The notes under the pieces are model-generated. The model did not search any database. It was not told where the DNA came from and saw nothing but the letters and a program-made list of their open reading frames with translations. The translations under genes were made by a program, and so were the position numbers. Positions 47,943 to 58,018 of a stretch of DNA of 64,000 nt are shown piece after piece (the first letter of the stretch is position 1; each line of letters begins with the position of its first letter). Origin of the DNA: Leucobacter exalbidus (GTDB lineage: Bacteria > Actinomycetota > Actinomycetes > Actinomycetales > Microbacteriaceae); NCBI RefSeq assembly GCF_017834145.1, contig NZ_JAFIDA010000001.1, forward strand, positions 496,001 through 560,000, read 5' to 3'.

Positions 47943-49178
47943 CTAGTTCTCGGCCGTAAAATTCGCTGGCAGCGCGAGGTTTCCCACGCCCGTCACCCGC
48001 ACCTCTGAGAGCCCCTGCCACGCGGCGGCCCGGGCGAGCAGCTGCGTCGCCACCTCGGCGGTGCGCGCGGGTGCCCCCGGTTCCTGCCACGCCGCCTGCA
48101 CGAGCAGCGCCCGCCCGGCACGATCGGCTTTCAGGTCGATGCGCCCCGCCATCCGCCCATCCACGAGCAACGGCAGGCAGTAGTAGCCGAACTGACGTTT
48201 GGCCTGCGGCGTGTAAATCTCAATGCGGTAGTGAAAGTTGAACATGCGCTCGGCGCGGGGACGAAACCACACGAGCGGATCAAACGGCGTCAGCAGCGCA
48301 TGGGGCGCGAGCCGCGACGGCACCCGTGCGTCACGATGTAGCCACGCCGTTTCGGGCTCGCCCCGCGAGGTCGTCCAGCCTGCCACGGTCACGGGCACAA
48401 GCACCCCCGCGTCTGCCAGATCGCGCACCGCGGCACGCGCCTCTGCGGCCCGGATCCGGTGGTAATCGGCCAAATCAGCGAGCGTCGCTACGCCCAGCGA
48501 TCGCGCGGCCCGCTCGATCAGCTGCCGTTGCGCGTCAACGCGCGGCACCTCGGCAAGCCCGGCCGCTGGCAGCACCTGCTCGGCGAGCGCATAGCGCCGC
48601 TGAAAGCCTTCGCGGCCGGCCGACACCACCTCGCCGCGCGCAAACATCACCTCAACGGCGTGCTTCGTTTCGCTCCAGTCCCACCACGGGCCGCGCGCCA
48701 CGCGAGGCCCCTCTTCGAGCTGACGCACGAATTGTGGGCCCTCGGCCGACAGTTGCGCGCGCACCCGCTCGATCATCGGCGCGAGCTGCTGTGCGCGCTC
48801 GGTGTGACGCGCACGAAAATCGTGCATGCGCCAGTGAAACAGGGGCCGGTCGGCGACCGGAATAAACGCGGCCTCGTGCGCCCAGTACTCGGTGTATTCG
48901 CCGCTCGCCCACAGTTGGCGGTCGAGGGCTTCAGGGTCGTAGCCGCCGTGGCGTGAAAAGACGGGAAGGTAGTGGCTGCGCGCAAAGACATTTACCGAGT
49001 CAATTTGCAGCACATGCAGTTTCTCGAGCGCGGCGTCGAAGGGGCGGCGTTTGCGCAGACGGGGCGTCGCAGTAAAGCCCTGTGCGGCAAGACCAGTGCG
49101 GCGCGCCTCAGCGGCGCTCAGGCTGGCCGGCCTGCCGCTGTGCTCAGCTTGGGGATCACCGGGTGTGTGGTGCGTCAT
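47943..49178 (-). CDS. Winged-helix DNA-binding protein, YcaQ family
   Basis: About 411-aa protein of the YcaQ/AlkX-type (DUF1006, HTH_42) family, which includes DNA glycosylases acting on interstrand crosslinks and related antibiotic-alkylated DNA. Motifs are LHVLQIDSVNVFARSHYLPVFSR (with the Gln-Ile-Asp characteristic of the family), YWAHEAAFIP, and LLTPFDPLVWFRPRAERMFNFHYRIE. The QID residues suggest catalytic competence. ATG 49178 has GGGAG upstream. It could contribute to DNA repair alongside the uvr genes in the window; there is no operon link. Confidence 0.85.
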   Translation of the reverse strand: MTHHTPGDPQAEHSGRPASLSAAEARRTGLAAQGFTATPRLRKRRPFDAALEKLHVLQIDSVNVFARSHYLPVFSRHGGYDPEALDRQLWASGEYTEYWAHEAAFIPVADRPLFHWRMHDFRARHTERAQQLAPMIERVRAQLSAEGPQFVRQLEEGPRVARGPWWDWSETKHAVEVMFARGEVVSAGREGFQRRYALAEQVLPAAGLAEVPRVDAQRQLIERAARSLGVATLADLADYHRIRAAEARAAVRDLADAGVLVPVTVAGWTTSRGEPETAWLHRDARVPSRLAPHALLTPFDPLVWFRPRAERMFNFHYRIEIYTPQAKRQFGYYCLPLLVDGRMAGRIDLKADRAGRALLVQAAWQEPGAPARTAEVATQLLARAAAWQGLSEVRVTGVGNLALPANFTAEN

Positions 49179-49212
49179 TGCACTCCCTCGAGATTGGTCG
49201 TACACACATCAA

Positions 49213-49261
49213 CGGCGCCCTGATCAAGCGAGTATTGTTCACTCGCTTGATCAGGGCGCCG
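49213..49261 (-). terminator. ndk terminator, 21-bp perfect stem
   Basis: Perfect 21-bp inverted repeat, 49213-49233 with 49241-49261, around the loop attgttc. It lies downstream of ndk and just upstream of the YcaQ-like gene, so it separates two same-strand genes. Confidence 0.85.
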
Positions 49262-49296
49262 TCTATTTCCTCAGCACGAATGCCGTGGGTGTTGGA

Positions 49297-49713
49297 TTAT
49301 GCGAACCAGAGCGCGAGCTCACGTTCGGCCGACTCGGTGGAGTCTGAGCCGTGCACGAGGTTCTGCTGCACAGCGAGGCCCCAGTCGCGGCCGAGGTCGC
49401 CACGAATAGTGCCGGGCGCCGCGGTCGTGGGATCGGTGGTGCCAGCGAGTGACCGGAAGCCCTCGATGACGCGGTTGCCCGATGCGCGCACGGCGACGAT
49501 GCGCCCCGACAGCATGAACTCGAGCAGCGGCTCGTAGAACGGCTTGCCCTCGTGCTCGGCGTAGTGCTCAGCGAGCAGCTCGCGGCTGGGCGTCACCATA
49601 CGCAGGTCAGCGATCTGGTAGCCCTTTGCCTCGATGCGGCGCAGGATCTCGCCGGTCAGGTTGCGTGCAACACCATCGGGCTTCACCAAGATCAGGGTTT
49701 CTTCTGCAGACAT
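49297..49713 (-). CDS. ndk: Nucleoside-diphosphate kinase
   Basis: Phosphorylates nucleoside diphosphates from ATP through a phospho-histidine. 138 aa. N-terminal ETLILVKPDGVARNL, then VRASGNRVIEGFRSLAGTTDP, and catalytic His 121 in NLVHGSDSTESAERE. ATG 49713 with AAAAGGAG upstream; the frame to 49836 is spurious. It follows folC-DUF4233 by 91 bp. Confidence 0.96.
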   Translation of the reverse strand: MSAEETLILVKPDGVARNLTGEILRRIEAKGYQIADLRMVTPSRELLAEHYAEHEGKPFYEPLLEFMLSGRIVAVRASGNRVIEGFRSLAGTTDPTTAAPGTIRGDLGRDWGLAVQQNLVHGSDSTESAERELALWFA

Positions 49714-49804
49714 GCATACTCCTTTTTTGGAACAGGGGTCGTGTTCAGTGTAGTGAGGTTGCGCGGCGGGGTGCGCCGCACGGTACGTGACGGGGTGGCG
49801 TGAG

Positions 49805-50281
49805 TTACTGCGTGGCGAGCCAGGCGGCCCGGTCACGATCCATGCGTGAACCCTTGATCATGCAGTAGATCCACAGCGCCGTAAAGATGGCGCCAACGAA
49901 GAACGCGGCGGGCACCAAGAACCCGGTGGCGATCATCAAGACGTGCAGCACCCAACCGATGTTGATACCGACGCGGCCCACGCGCATAAAGCCGAGGCCC
50001 GCGATGGTCACGAGCGCGAGTGCACCGCCAATGATGAGGCCGAGGTAGCGCGGCTCGAGCGTGCCGAGACCAAACAGCGTCAACCCAATCAGCACCACAA
50101 TGATCAGCTCGAAGCCGAGCACAATCGATGCGAGTGCCTTTTGCGTGCGCATCGTGAGATCTTTGGTGCCCGAGATGCGCAGCGCTGTATCGTGGGCTGC
50201 GTTTTCAGACGGCGACAGCTCGAAGTCTTCGGGTTCTACGCTCTCGCCTGCGCCCGAAGCGCCCGCCCGGCCACGGCTCAT
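49805..50281 (-). CDS. DUF4233 domain-containing membrane protein
   Basis: 158 aa with four hydrophobic helices between about residues 45 and 140 after a polar N-terminus. DUF4233 proteins typically follow folC in actinobacteria, as here, with a 4-bp ATGA overlap. The function is unknown. The start at 50281 was set by that overlap; the upstream frame is shadow sequence in folC. Confidence 0.85.
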   Translation of the reverse strand: MSRGRAGASGAGESVEPEDFELSPSENAAHDTALRISGTKDLTMRTQKALASIVLGFELIIVVLIGLTLFGLGTLEPRYLGLIIGGALALVTIAGLGFMRVGRVGINIGWVLHVLMIATGFLVPAAFFVGAIFTALWIYCMIKGSRMDRDRAAWLATQ

Positions 50282-51618
50282 TTGTTGCCCCAACCCTCGG
50301 CGCGCGCGAAGGCGATAGCCTCGCCCGCGAGCACGACCGAGCCGACGACGAGCACGGCGCGGCCGCTGCTCTCGGCCGCCCAATCGCGTGCGGTGTCGAG
50401 CGCCTCGGCGAGCGAGTCTGCCACCTCGATGGGGGTGTCAGGGATCTCGGCTTCGGCGATCGTGTACAGCGCTTCGACGTCGCTTGAGCGCGGTGAGTCG
50501 ACGGGGGTCAGTACGACCTTGTGCGCGATGGGGGCGAGCTCGTGCAGCACACCGGCCGCATCCTTCTCGGCCAGCACGCCCACGACAAGCGCAAGCTCGT
50601 CAAACGCGAACGATTCTTCGACGGCGCGGGCCAGGGCGCGAGCGCCGTGCGGGTTGTGCGCCGCATCGACGTACACGACCGGGTCGGTGCCGATAAGCTG
50701 CAGCCGGCCCGGAGAGGTGAGCTGACCGAGGCCGTCTTCGAGCACCTCGCCGGGAATGGGGCGTTCGGCGCCAAAGAACGCCTCGACCGCGGCGACCGCG
50801 AGGGTCACGTTCTCGGCCTGGTGCGCGCCGTGCAGCGGCACGAACGCGGGCTCATACCCGACGCCCGAGATACCGCGCACGTCAATCTGGCGACCGCCGA
50901 CCGCCAGCCGGTCGTCAACGAGCGCAAAGGCCTCGCCGAAGACGTGCAGCGGGGCGCCGTGCGATTCGGCCACGGCCGCAATCTCAGCAAGCGCGGCCGG
51001 ATCCTGCGCCGCGCTCACCACGATTGAACCGGGCTTAATGATGCCGGCCTTGGTGCGTGCGATCTCGGCGAGATCGCTGCCGAGAATGGCGACGTGATCG
51101 AGCCCGATGGGCGTGATCACGGCCACCTGGGCCTCGACGATGTTTGTCGCGTCCCATTCGCCGCCCATGCCCACTTCGATCACAGCAACCTCGATCGGCG
51201 CGTCGGCGAAGGCCGCGAAGGCGAGTACCGCGAGGGCCTCAAAGAAGGTGATGGGGCTGTGGCCCGCCTCGGCGAGCTCGGCGTCAACCACCTGCAGCGG
51301 CAGCTGCAGCTCATCCCACGATGACGCGAGCACGTCTTCGTCGATGGGTTCGCCATCAACGAGAAAACGCTCACTAAAATCGGTGAGGTGGGGGCTGGTG
51401 AACAGCCCCGTGCGCAGCCCGTACGAGCGCATAATCGATTCGATCGCGCGGCTCGTCGAGGTTTTGCCGTTGGTGCCCGCGACCTGAATCACGGGGTACG
51501 ACAGCTGCGGCGATCCGGCAAGCTCAGCGAGCCGGCGCACCGGTTCGATGCGCGGGCGCGGGTTCGCCTCGCCTACTCGTTCGAGCAGGGCTTCAAAGAC
51601 GCGTTCTGCGGCGTTCAA
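50278..51618 (-). CDS. folC: Folylpolyglutamate synthase / dihydrofolate synthase
   Basis: Adds glutamates to folates. 446 aa of the Mur ligase family. P-loop [17 protein letters not shown] (near residue 47), substrate loop [14 protein letters not shown], and the metal/Mur motif [15 protein letters not shown]-terminal domain has [17 protein letters not shown] start at 51618 overlaps the ileS stop (TTGA), with AGGAGG 6 nt upstream. Co-transcribed with ileS and DUF4233. Confidence 0.95.
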   Translation of the reverse strand: MNAAERVFEALLERVGEANPRPRIEPVRRLAELAGSPQLSYPVIQVAGTNGKTSTSRAIESIMRSYGLRTGLFTSPHLTDFSERFLVDGEPIDEDVLASSWDELQLPLQVVDAELAEAGHSPITFFEALAVLAFAAFADAPIEVAVIEVGMGGEWDATNIVEAQVAVITPIGLDHVAILGSDLAEIARTKAGIIKPGSIVVSAAQDPAALAEIAAVAESHGAPLHVFGEAFALVDDRLAVGGRQIDVRGISGVGYEPAFVPLHGAHQAENVTLAVAAVEAFFGAERPIPGEVLEDGLGQLTSPGRLQLIGTDPVVYVDAAHNPHGARALARAVEESFAFDELALVVGVLAEKDAAGVLHELAPIAHKVVLTPVDSPRSSDVEALYTIAEAEIPDTPIEVADSLAEALDTARDWAAESSGRAVLVVGSVVLAGEAIAFARAEGWGNK

Positions 51619-54600
51619 CGTGTGCCTCCTGCGAGGCTTGCTGCCTCGGTTGCGTCAATGGTGATGATGAATGGTGCCTTGTCGACGCCGAGCGCGCGGG
51701 CGCCCGAGATGAAGACGCCCCGGCCCGGCGACTTGATATCGTCGACGATCACGTCGATGCCGATGGCCTCTTGCACCGCGATGCCCTCGGCGAGGGTCTC
51801 GGCGGCGATCAGGGCGCTGTGTACCTGCAGGGCCTCGGCGTGCGCGGGCTCGGCGTTCAGTGCGAGCACGATGCGGTCGCTGACCTCGAGGCCCGCGTTC
51901 TTGCGTGCTTCTTGCACGGCACGGATCGCGTCGCGGGCGATGCCCTCAGCCTCAAGCTCGGGGGTGGTCTCGGTGTCGAGCAGTACGAACCCGCCGCCCG
52001 CGATGAGCGTGAGGGCGGTGTCTTCGCCGTCGCCGCCGGCACGCAGCGTGAGCTCGTACTCGTGGGGCTCGAGCGCGATACCGCCGGCGATCACGACGCC
52101 GTTTTCTTCGGCCCAGTCGCCCGACTTCGCGGCCTTGATCGCCTGCTGCACCTGCTTGCCGAGGCGCGGGCCTGCAGCGCGCGCGTTGACGGCGAGCTGC
52201 TGCACGATGCCGTATTCGCTTGCGCTCTGCTCGGTTTGTTCGGTGAGCGTGACCTGCTTCACGTTGAGCTCCTCGCGCAGAATGTCTGCGAAGGGTGCAA
52301 GGGAAGCGGGGCGCTGGGTGACCACCGTGAGCTCGGCGAGCGGCAGGCGCACGCGCAGCTTGCGCGACTTGCGCAGGGCGAGCGACTGCGACGTGATCTG
52401 TCGCACCTCGTCCATCGCGGCGACGAGCTCGTCATCGACGGGGAACTCGGCGGCATCGGGCCAGTCGGTCAGGTGCACTGAACGGCCGGCGGTGAGCCCG
52501 CGCCACAGTTCTTCGGTGACGAGCGGCGCCATGGGCGCGGCAACGCGTGCGACGGTTTCGAGCACGGTGTACAGCGTGTCGAAGGCCTGCTTGTTTTCGG
52601 GCTTACCGTTCTCGCCATTCACACCCTCCCAGAAGCGGTCGCGTGAGCGACGCACGTACCAGTTGGTGAGGGTCTCGGCGTAGCTGCGCAGCGCGTCGGC
52701 CGCGCTCGTGGTGTCGAGCGCTTCGAGGTGGTCACCCACCTCGCGCACGAGCTGCCCCGTCTTCGCGAGAATGTAGCGGTCGAGCGGATCGCTCGAATCG
52801 GTGCGGCGCTCGGCCTCAAGGCCATCGGCGTTCGCGTAGAGGCTAAAGAAGTACCAGGTGCTCCACAGCGGCAGAATGAACTGGCGCACGCCCTCACGAA
52901 TGCCTTCTTCGGTGACGACGAGGTTGCCGCCGCGCACCACGGGTGAGGCCATCAAGAACCAGCGCATGGCGTCTGAGCCGTCGCGGTTGAACACCTCGTT
53001 GACGTCGGGGTAGTTGCGCAGGCTCTTCGACATCTTGTTGCCGTCTGAGCCGAGCACGATGCCGTGGCTGATGACGTTCTTGAACGCGGGGCGATCAAAC
53101 AGGGCAGTCGCGAGCACGTGCTGCACGTAGAACCAGCCGCGGGTCTGACCGATGTACTCGACGATGAAGTCGGCAGGCTGGTGTGTGTCGAACCATTCCT
53201 GGTTCTCGAACGGGTAGTGCGCCTGCGCGAACGGCATCGAGGCCGAGTCGAACCACACGTCGAGCACGTCTTCGATGCGGCGCATCGTCGACTTGCCGGT
53301 GGGGTCATCGGGGTTCACGCGCGTCAGCGAGTCGATGTAGGGGCGGTGCAGGTCGATCTCGCCCTCGGCGTTGCGCGGCAGCTCGCCAAAGTCGGCCTCG
53401 AGCTCGGCGATCGAGCCGTAGACATCGGTGCGCGGGTACTCGGGGTCGTCGCTCTTCCACACGGGAATCGGGCTGCCCCAGTAGCGGTTGCGGCTGATCG
53501 ACCAGTCGCGTGCGCCCTCGAGCCACTTGCCGAACTGGCCGTGCTTCACGTTCTCGGGCACCCAGTTGATCTGCTCGTTCGTCTCGAGCAGGCGATCCTT
53601 GATCTCGGTGACGCGCACGAACCAACTTGATACCGCCTTGTAGATCAGCGGGTTGCGGCAGCGCCAGCAGTGCGGGTACGAGTGCTCGTAGCTTGCCTCG
53701 CGCAGCAGGCGGCCTGAGGCCTTCACGATCCGGATCAAAGGCCGGTTCGCGTCCATCCACAGCTCGCCAGCAACATCGGGGACGCTGCTCAAGAAGCGGC
53801 CGCCCTCGTTGAGGCTCAGGATGGTGGGGATGCCGGCGGCCTGGGCGATGCGCTGATCGTCCTCGCCGTAGGCGGGGGCCTGGTGCACGATGCCGGTGCC
53901 GTCGCTCGTTGAGACGTAGCCGTCGACGAGAATCTGCCAGGCGGTGCCGGTGCCCCACTCTTCGACGTCGGTGTAGTAATCGAACAGGGGCTCGTAGCGC
54001 GTGCCGCCCAGCTCAGCGCCGGTGACGGTGCGGGTGACCGCTTCGCTGGCGGCCTTGCCCGATTCGTAGCCGAGATCCTTGGCGTGGTTCGCGACGAGCT
54101 CTTCGGCGATCAGGTAGGTGGCAACGCCAGCTTCGCCGCCGTCAGCTGCACCAGCCGGGCCCGCGGGCACAACTGAATAGGTGATGGCCGGGCCCACCGC
54201 GAGCGCGAGGTTCGTCGGCAGGGTCCACGGGGTCGTCGTCCACGCCAGCGCGCGGGTGCCGGCGAGGCCGAGGGCTTCAGCCTGCTCGCCCACGAGCGGG
54301 AACGCCACCGTCACCGACGGATCCTGGCGCATCTGGTAGACATCGTCATCCATGCGCAGCTCGTGGTTCGACAACGGGGTCTCGTCGCGCCAGCAGTACG
54401 GCAGAATGCGCGAGCCCTCGTAGGCGAGGCCCTGATCGTGCAGGCGCTTGAACGCCCACAGCACGCTCTCCATATAAGAGAGGTCGAGGGTCTTGTAGCC
54501 GCCGTCGAAATCGACCCAGCGAGCCTGGCGGGTGACGTATTCTTCCCACTCGCGGGTGTACTGCAGCACCGATTCGCGGGCCTTCGCGTTGAACGCGTCA

Positions 54601-54989
54601 ACGCCCATGTCTTCGATTTCAGACTTCTCGGTGATGCCGAGCTGCTTCATCGCCTCGAGCTCTGCGGGCAGGCCGTGGGTGTCCCAGCCAAACTTGCGGT
54701 CGACGTGGCGGCCGCGCATGGTCTGAAAACGGGGGAACACGTCTTTGGCATACCCGGTGAGCAGGTGGCCGTAGTGGGGCAGGCCATTCGCGAAGGGAGG
54801 GCCGTCGTTGAAGACCCATTCTTCGCCGCCCTCGCGGCTGCGCAGCGACTCGGCGAAGGTGTCGTCCTTTGCCCAGAAGTCGAGCACGCCACGCTCAAGC
54901 GCGGGGAACGACGGCGAAGGGGTCACGCCAAATGCTGCGCCGGTGTTCGGCTGCGCGGCGTCGCCCGTGGGCTGCTGGGGGTAGGGCAT
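51615..54989 (-). CDS. ileS: Isoleucine--tRNA ligase, type 2 (eukaryote-like)
   Basis: Charges tRNA-Ile. 1124 aa, longer than the usual 930 aa bacterial form. Class-I signatures are HYGH (residues 72-75) and the KMSKS loop in [10 protein letters not shown]. The N-terminal pattern [15 protein letters not shown] and the C-terminal domain match the second IleRS type, found in eukaryotes, actinobacteria and some others, which tends to be less sensitive to mupirocin; resistance here is inference. Regulated by the T-box leader upstream. ATG 54989 with AAGGA upstream. Confidence 0.96.
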   Translation of the reverse strand: MPYPQQPTGDAAQPNTGAAFGVTPSPSFPALERGVLDFWAKDDTFAESLRSREGGEEWVFNDGPPFANGLPHYGHLLTGYAKDVFPRFQTMRGRHVDRKFGWDTHGLPAELEAMKQLGITEKSEIEDMGVDAFNAKARESVLQYTREWEEYVTRQARWVDFDGGYKTLDLSYMESVLWAFKRLHDQGLAYEGSRILPYCWRDETPLSNHELRMDDDVYQMRQDPSVTVAFPLVGEQAEALGLAGTRALAWTTTPWTLPTNLALAVGPAITYSVVPAGPAGAADGGEAGVATYLIAEELVANHAKDLGYESGKAASEAVTRTVTGAELGGTRYEPLFDYYTDVEEWGTGTAWQILVDGYVSTSDGTGIVHQAPAYGEDDQRIAQAAGIPTILSLNEGGRFLSSVPDVAGELWMDANRPLIRIVKASGRLLREASYEHSYPHCWRCRNPLIYKAVSSWFVRVTEIKDRLLETNEQINWVPENVKHGQFGKWLEGARDWSISRNRYWGSPIPVWKSDDPEYPRTDVYGSIAELEADFGELPRNAEGEIDLHRPYIDSLTRVNPDDPTGKSTMRRIEDVLDVWFDSASMPFAQAHYPFENQEWFDTHQPADFIVEYIGQTRGWFYVQHVLATALFDRPAFKNVISHGIVLGSDGNKMSKSLRNYPDVNEVFNRDGSDAMRWFLMASPVVRGGNLVVTEEGIREGVRQFILPLWSTWYFFSLYANADGLEAERRTDSSDPLDRYILAKTGQLVREVGDHLEALDTTSAADALRSYAETLTNWYVRRSRDRFWEGVNGENGKPENKQAFDTLYTVLETVARVAAPMAPLVTEELWRGLTAGRSVHLTDWPDAAEFPVDDELVAAMDEVRQITSQSLALRKSRKLRVRLPLAELTVVTQRPASLAPFADILREELNVKQVTLTEQTEQSASEYGIVQQLAVNARAAGPRLGKQVQQAIKAAKSGDWAEENGVVIAGGIALEPHEYELTLRAGGDGEDTALTLIAGGGFVLLDTETTPELEAEGIARDAIRAVQEARKNAGLEVSDRIVLALNAEPAHAEALQVHSALIAAETLAEGIAVQEAIGIDVIVDDIKSPGRGVFISGARALGVDKAPFIITIDATEAASLAGGTR

Positions 54990-55262
54990 GTGGGTCCTTA
55001 CTCGGTGCTGAATGTGTCACGCGCGCTTCGTGCGTGCGATCCTTCGCGCCGGGACGAGCGAGGATTTCCCTCACCCGCGGTACCACCCCGCTTGCCACCC
55101 AGCCCCGTTCAGCCGCCCCTTTTCAGGAGCGCCTGCACGCATCTGAGCGAGCCACTTCATTCGGCGATAACGGGCCGTAACCGTTTGGTTCTACTGGGCG
55201 CTCGCGCCTTGCGACGCGGGTGCTGTTCTGCCAAAAACTCCCCGGTGATTGCCGGATCACAG
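54990..55262 (-). promoter_or_regulatory. T-box riboswitch leader of ileS (ultrashort stem I, translational type)
   Basis: On the minus strand the leader begins with a short stem I at 55260-55245 (GTGAT ... ATCAC) containing AUC, an isoleucine codon, at 55257-55255. It is followed by the conserved agtagaacc segment at about 55195-55187. The T-box GGTGGTACCGCG is at about 55086-55075, which would pair with the acceptor end of uncharged tRNA. No T tract follows and the Shine-Dalgarno lies at the end, so control is probably at translation. A -10-like TAGACT at 55280-55275 puts the start of transcription just ahead of stem I. Confidence 0.9.
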
Positions 55263-55585
55263 TTGTATGCCGCCAGTCTATCAGTGCCCGCATGTAACGA
55301 CGAGGTAACAATCGGCCAATATCAAAATCCCTGATCAGGCCCGCAAGCATGTGTGCTACGCGGGCATGCGAGCGCGCGCTAACCCTTGCGCTGCACCACA
55401 ATCACTTGTTAGCGTCAAAGACAGCGTTGTGTGCGAACAGGGTGCAAACATTGTGCTTTTCGTCCGCGGGCCCAATCGTCGAGAGCCGGCGACCCGTGTT
55501 GAGTTGATTGCCCCTCACCCCTGTTCGCCCCGCAATACACAAACCGGCCTACTGAGAGGCCACCCACAGTGGGATGCGTGAAATA
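55263..55585. other. Gene-free stretch between ileS leader and proV
   Basis: No credible coding sequence seen. It holds the ileS promoter at its left end and the upstream part of the proV promoter region at its right end. Nothing else recognised. Confidence 0.5.
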
Positions 55586-55609
55586 TACGCAAACACTGCG
55601 TTTTGCGTA
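55586..55609. promoter_or_regulatory. Compound palindrome in the proV promoter region
   Basis: tacgcaaa (55586-55593) and tttgcgta (55602-55609) form a perfect 8-bp inverted repeat. acgca (55587-55591) also pairs with tgcgt (55597-55601), making a compound palindrome. A -10-like TACTCT follows at 55608-55613. Candidate operator for proVWX. Confidence 0.5.
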
Positions 55610-55651
55610 CTCTCAAGAATTTCGCGGCTCAGCCGCGTAGGAGATACAAGA

Positions 55652-57022
55652 GTGACCAACCAAACAGCATCGAGCACGCCTGACGCGCAGGCCATCGAGG
55701 TGACCGGGGCGTACAAGGTCTTCGGTCGCAGACCCAAGGAAGCGGTCAAGCGGCTCCGCGCCGGCGCTTCACGCGACGACATCAAACAGCTCGGCACCGC
55801 CGCGGTCATCGACACCAGCTTCAGCGTACAGCCGGGCGAGATCTTCGTCGTCATGGGCCTGTCCGGCTCGGGCAAGTCCACCCTCATTCGCATGCTGAAC
55901 GGCCTGGGCGAAACCACCGATGGCTCCATTCGAGTGTTCGGCGACGAAATCGTGGGCATGGGCGCAGCCGATCTGCGCGCCCTGCGCCGCGACCGCCTCT
56001 CCATGGTGTTTCAGCACTTCGCCCTACTCCCCCACCGCACCGTGCGCGACAACGCCGCCTACGGCCTCGAGATTCAGGGAGTCCCCGCGGCCGAGCGCCG
56101 CGAGCGCGCGAACCACTGGCTCGAGCGCGTGGGCCTCAAGGGCTGGGAAGATCACCTCCCCGGCGAGCTCTCTGGCGGCATGCAGCAGCGCGTGGGCCTC
56201 GCCCGCGCCTTTGCCGCAGACACCGACATTCTGCTCATGGACGAGGCCTTCTCGGCGCTCGACCCGTTGATCCGGCGCGAAATGCAAGAGCAACTCGTTG
56301 AGCTGCAGCAAGAGCTCGGCAAGACCATCGTGTTCATTACCCACGATCTCAACGAGGCCATGTTTCTCGGGGATCGCATCGCGGTGATGCGCGACGGCCG
56401 CATCGTGCAGGTGGGCACCCCCAACGATATTCTCACCGACCCGGCCAACGACTACGTGGCCCAGTTCGTGCAAGACGTTGACCGCGCCCGCGTGCTCACC
56501 GCCGGTGACGTTATGGAGCCGCCGCGCGCGGTTGTGCCGGCCTCGGCTGGCCCGCGTGCCGCGCTGCGGCTGATGCGCGACCTGCAGACCTCGGCTTGTT
56601 TCGTGACCACGAGCGGTCGCAAGCTGCTCGGCGTCGTGCGCGACAAGGACATGCTGCGCGAGGTGCGCAAGGGCGGCACCGATCTTGCCGCGCTCGTGCG
56701 CCCCACCCCCTCGGTCGTCGATCGCGACCAGTACATCGCCGATCTCTTCGAGCTCGCGGTCGAAAGCCCGCTGCCCGTCGCGGTCGTCGATAACCAGGGC
56801 CGCCTGATTGGCGTTGTGCCGCGCGTTACCCTGTTGGCGTCGCTCACGAACGTGCCCGCGGTCACCACCGAGATTCCCATTATTGAGCCCACGCCCGACG
56901 TGCCCATGGCCGTCATCACTGAGACGCTCGAGCAGACCCACCCGGGCCGCGTGCCCGAGGGCGCTGCCGCAGAGAGCCCCTCACCCGAAGCAATGATTAC
57001 GAATGAGGGGGCGCAGGCATGA
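55652..57022 (+). CDS. proV: Glycine betaine/proline ABC transporter ATP-binding subunit
   Basis: 456-aa ATPase of the OpuA/ProU type. Walker [10 protein letters not shown] is near residue 70, signature LSGGMQQRV, Walker B ILLMDEAFSALDP, and a C-terminal pair of CBS domains (from VMEPPRAVVP), which sense ionic strength in this family. The start is GTG at 55652, with AGGAG 8 nt upstream; the in-frame ATG at 55574 crosses the promoter palindrome. A 6-bp hairpin (55623-55637) sits just ahead of the ribosome site. Its tga overlaps the proW ATG. Confidence 0.94.
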   Translation: MTNQTASSTPDAQAIEVTGAYKVFGRRPKEAVKRLRAGASRDDIKQLGTAAVIDTSFSVQPGEIFVVMGLSGSGKSTLIRMLNGLGETTDGSIRVFGDEIVGMGAADLRALRRDRLSMVFQHFALLPHRTVRDNAAYGLEIQGVPAAERRERANHWLERVGLKGWEDHLPGELSGGMQQRVGLARAFAADTDILLMDEAFSALDPLIRREMQEQLVELQQELGKTIVFITHDLNEAMFLGDRIAVMRDGRIVQVGTPNDILTDPANDYVAQFVQDVDRARVLTAGDVMEPPRAVVPASAGPRAALRLMRDLQTSACFVTTSGRKLLGVVRDKDMLREVRKGGTDLAALVRPTPSVVDRDQYIADLFELAVESPLPVAVVDNQGRLIGVVPRVTLLASLTNVPAVTTEIPIIEPTPDVPMAVITETLEQTHPGRVPEGAAAESPSPEAMITNEGAQA

Positions 57023-57912
57023 ACGACTTCAGACTGCCACTGGGAGACGGCGCGAGCGCGGTAGTTGATTGGCTGAAGGAAGCCGGCGAGGGCCTCTTCT
57101 CGGTCATTAGCACCGTGCTGCGCGGCGCCTATGACGGCCTCGACTTTATCTTTGCCGAGCCGCCCTTCTGGGCCATCATCATCGTGCTCGTTGCGCTCGC
57201 TTGGTTCGCCAAGGGTTGGAAGCTCGCCCTCGGCACCGCTATCGGCCTCACCGTTATCGTGGGCGTCGACCAGTGGGCCGAGGCGATGGACACGCTCGCA
57301 CTGGTGTTGCTCGCCAGCGTGATTTCGCTGCTCATCGCGATTCCGCTCGGAATCTGGGCGGCACGCAACGACACTGCGTCGAAGGTCATTCGACCGATTC
57401 TCGACTTCTTGCAGACCATGCCGGCCTTTGTGTACCTGATCCCGGCGCTGATGTTCTTTGGCATCGGCGTGGTGCCCGGCATCGTCGCAACGATCGTGTT
57501 CAGCCTCGCCCCCGGCGTGCGCCTCACCGAGCTCGGTATTCGCGGCGTGGACACCGAGGTTGTTGAAGCTGGCTATGCGTTTGGCTCAACCCCCGGCCGC
57601 ATTTTGCGCCAGATTCAGTTGCCCCTCGCCATGCCCTCGATCATGGCCGGTGTCAACCAGGTCATCATGCTCTCGCTGTCGATGGTCGTCATCGCCGGCA
57701 TGGTGGGCGCTGGCGGGCTCGGCGGCGAGGTCGTCAAGGCCCTCAACCGCATTGACGTGGGCCTCGGCTTCGAAGCCGGCGTGTCAGTGGTCATCCTCGC
57801 GATGATTCTTGACCGCACCACGGGCGCCCTCGGCAGTCGCACCAAGAAGCGCAAGCCCGCCGCGGCCCAGGCCGCAGCAGAGCCTGACGCAGCGCAGCCC
57901 GTCGCCGCATAA
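57019..57912 (+). CDS. proW: Glycine betaine/proline ABC transporter permease
   Basis: 297-aa integral membrane subunit with about six helices and the BPD-transporter permease domain. The EAA-type loop is EAGYAFGSTPGRILRQIQLPLAMPSIMAG. The protein ends with a polar Ala/Lys-rich tail. ATGA overlap with proV; proX follows 106 bp later. Confidence 0.94.
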   Translation: MNDFRLPLGDGASAVVDWLKEAGEGLFSVISTVLRGAYDGLDFIFAEPPFWAIIIVLVALAWFAKGWKLALGTAIGLTVIVGVDQWAEAMDTLALVLLASVISLLIAIPLGIWAARNDTASKVIRPILDFLQTMPAFVYLIPALMFFGIGVVPGIVATIVFSLAPGVRLTELGIRGVDTEVVEAGYAFGSTPGRILRQIQLPLAMPSIMAGVNQVIMLSLSMVVIAGMVGAGGLGGEVVKALNRIDVGLGFEAGVSVVILAMILDRTTGALGSRTKKRKPAAAQAAAEPDAAQPVAA

Positions 57913-58018
57913 GCGGCGCACTGGCCCTCACATTTGGCGGGCTCGCCCCGTCACCACCCCGCGCCCTACGCGCTGGGATCCCCAACAACCGCGCACACCG
58001 CGGAAGGAAAGGAACATC

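Noticed and set aside
56024..56941. 305-aa open frame opposite proV
   Set aside because: Antisense to the proV ATPase and CBS region; composition is shadow-like.
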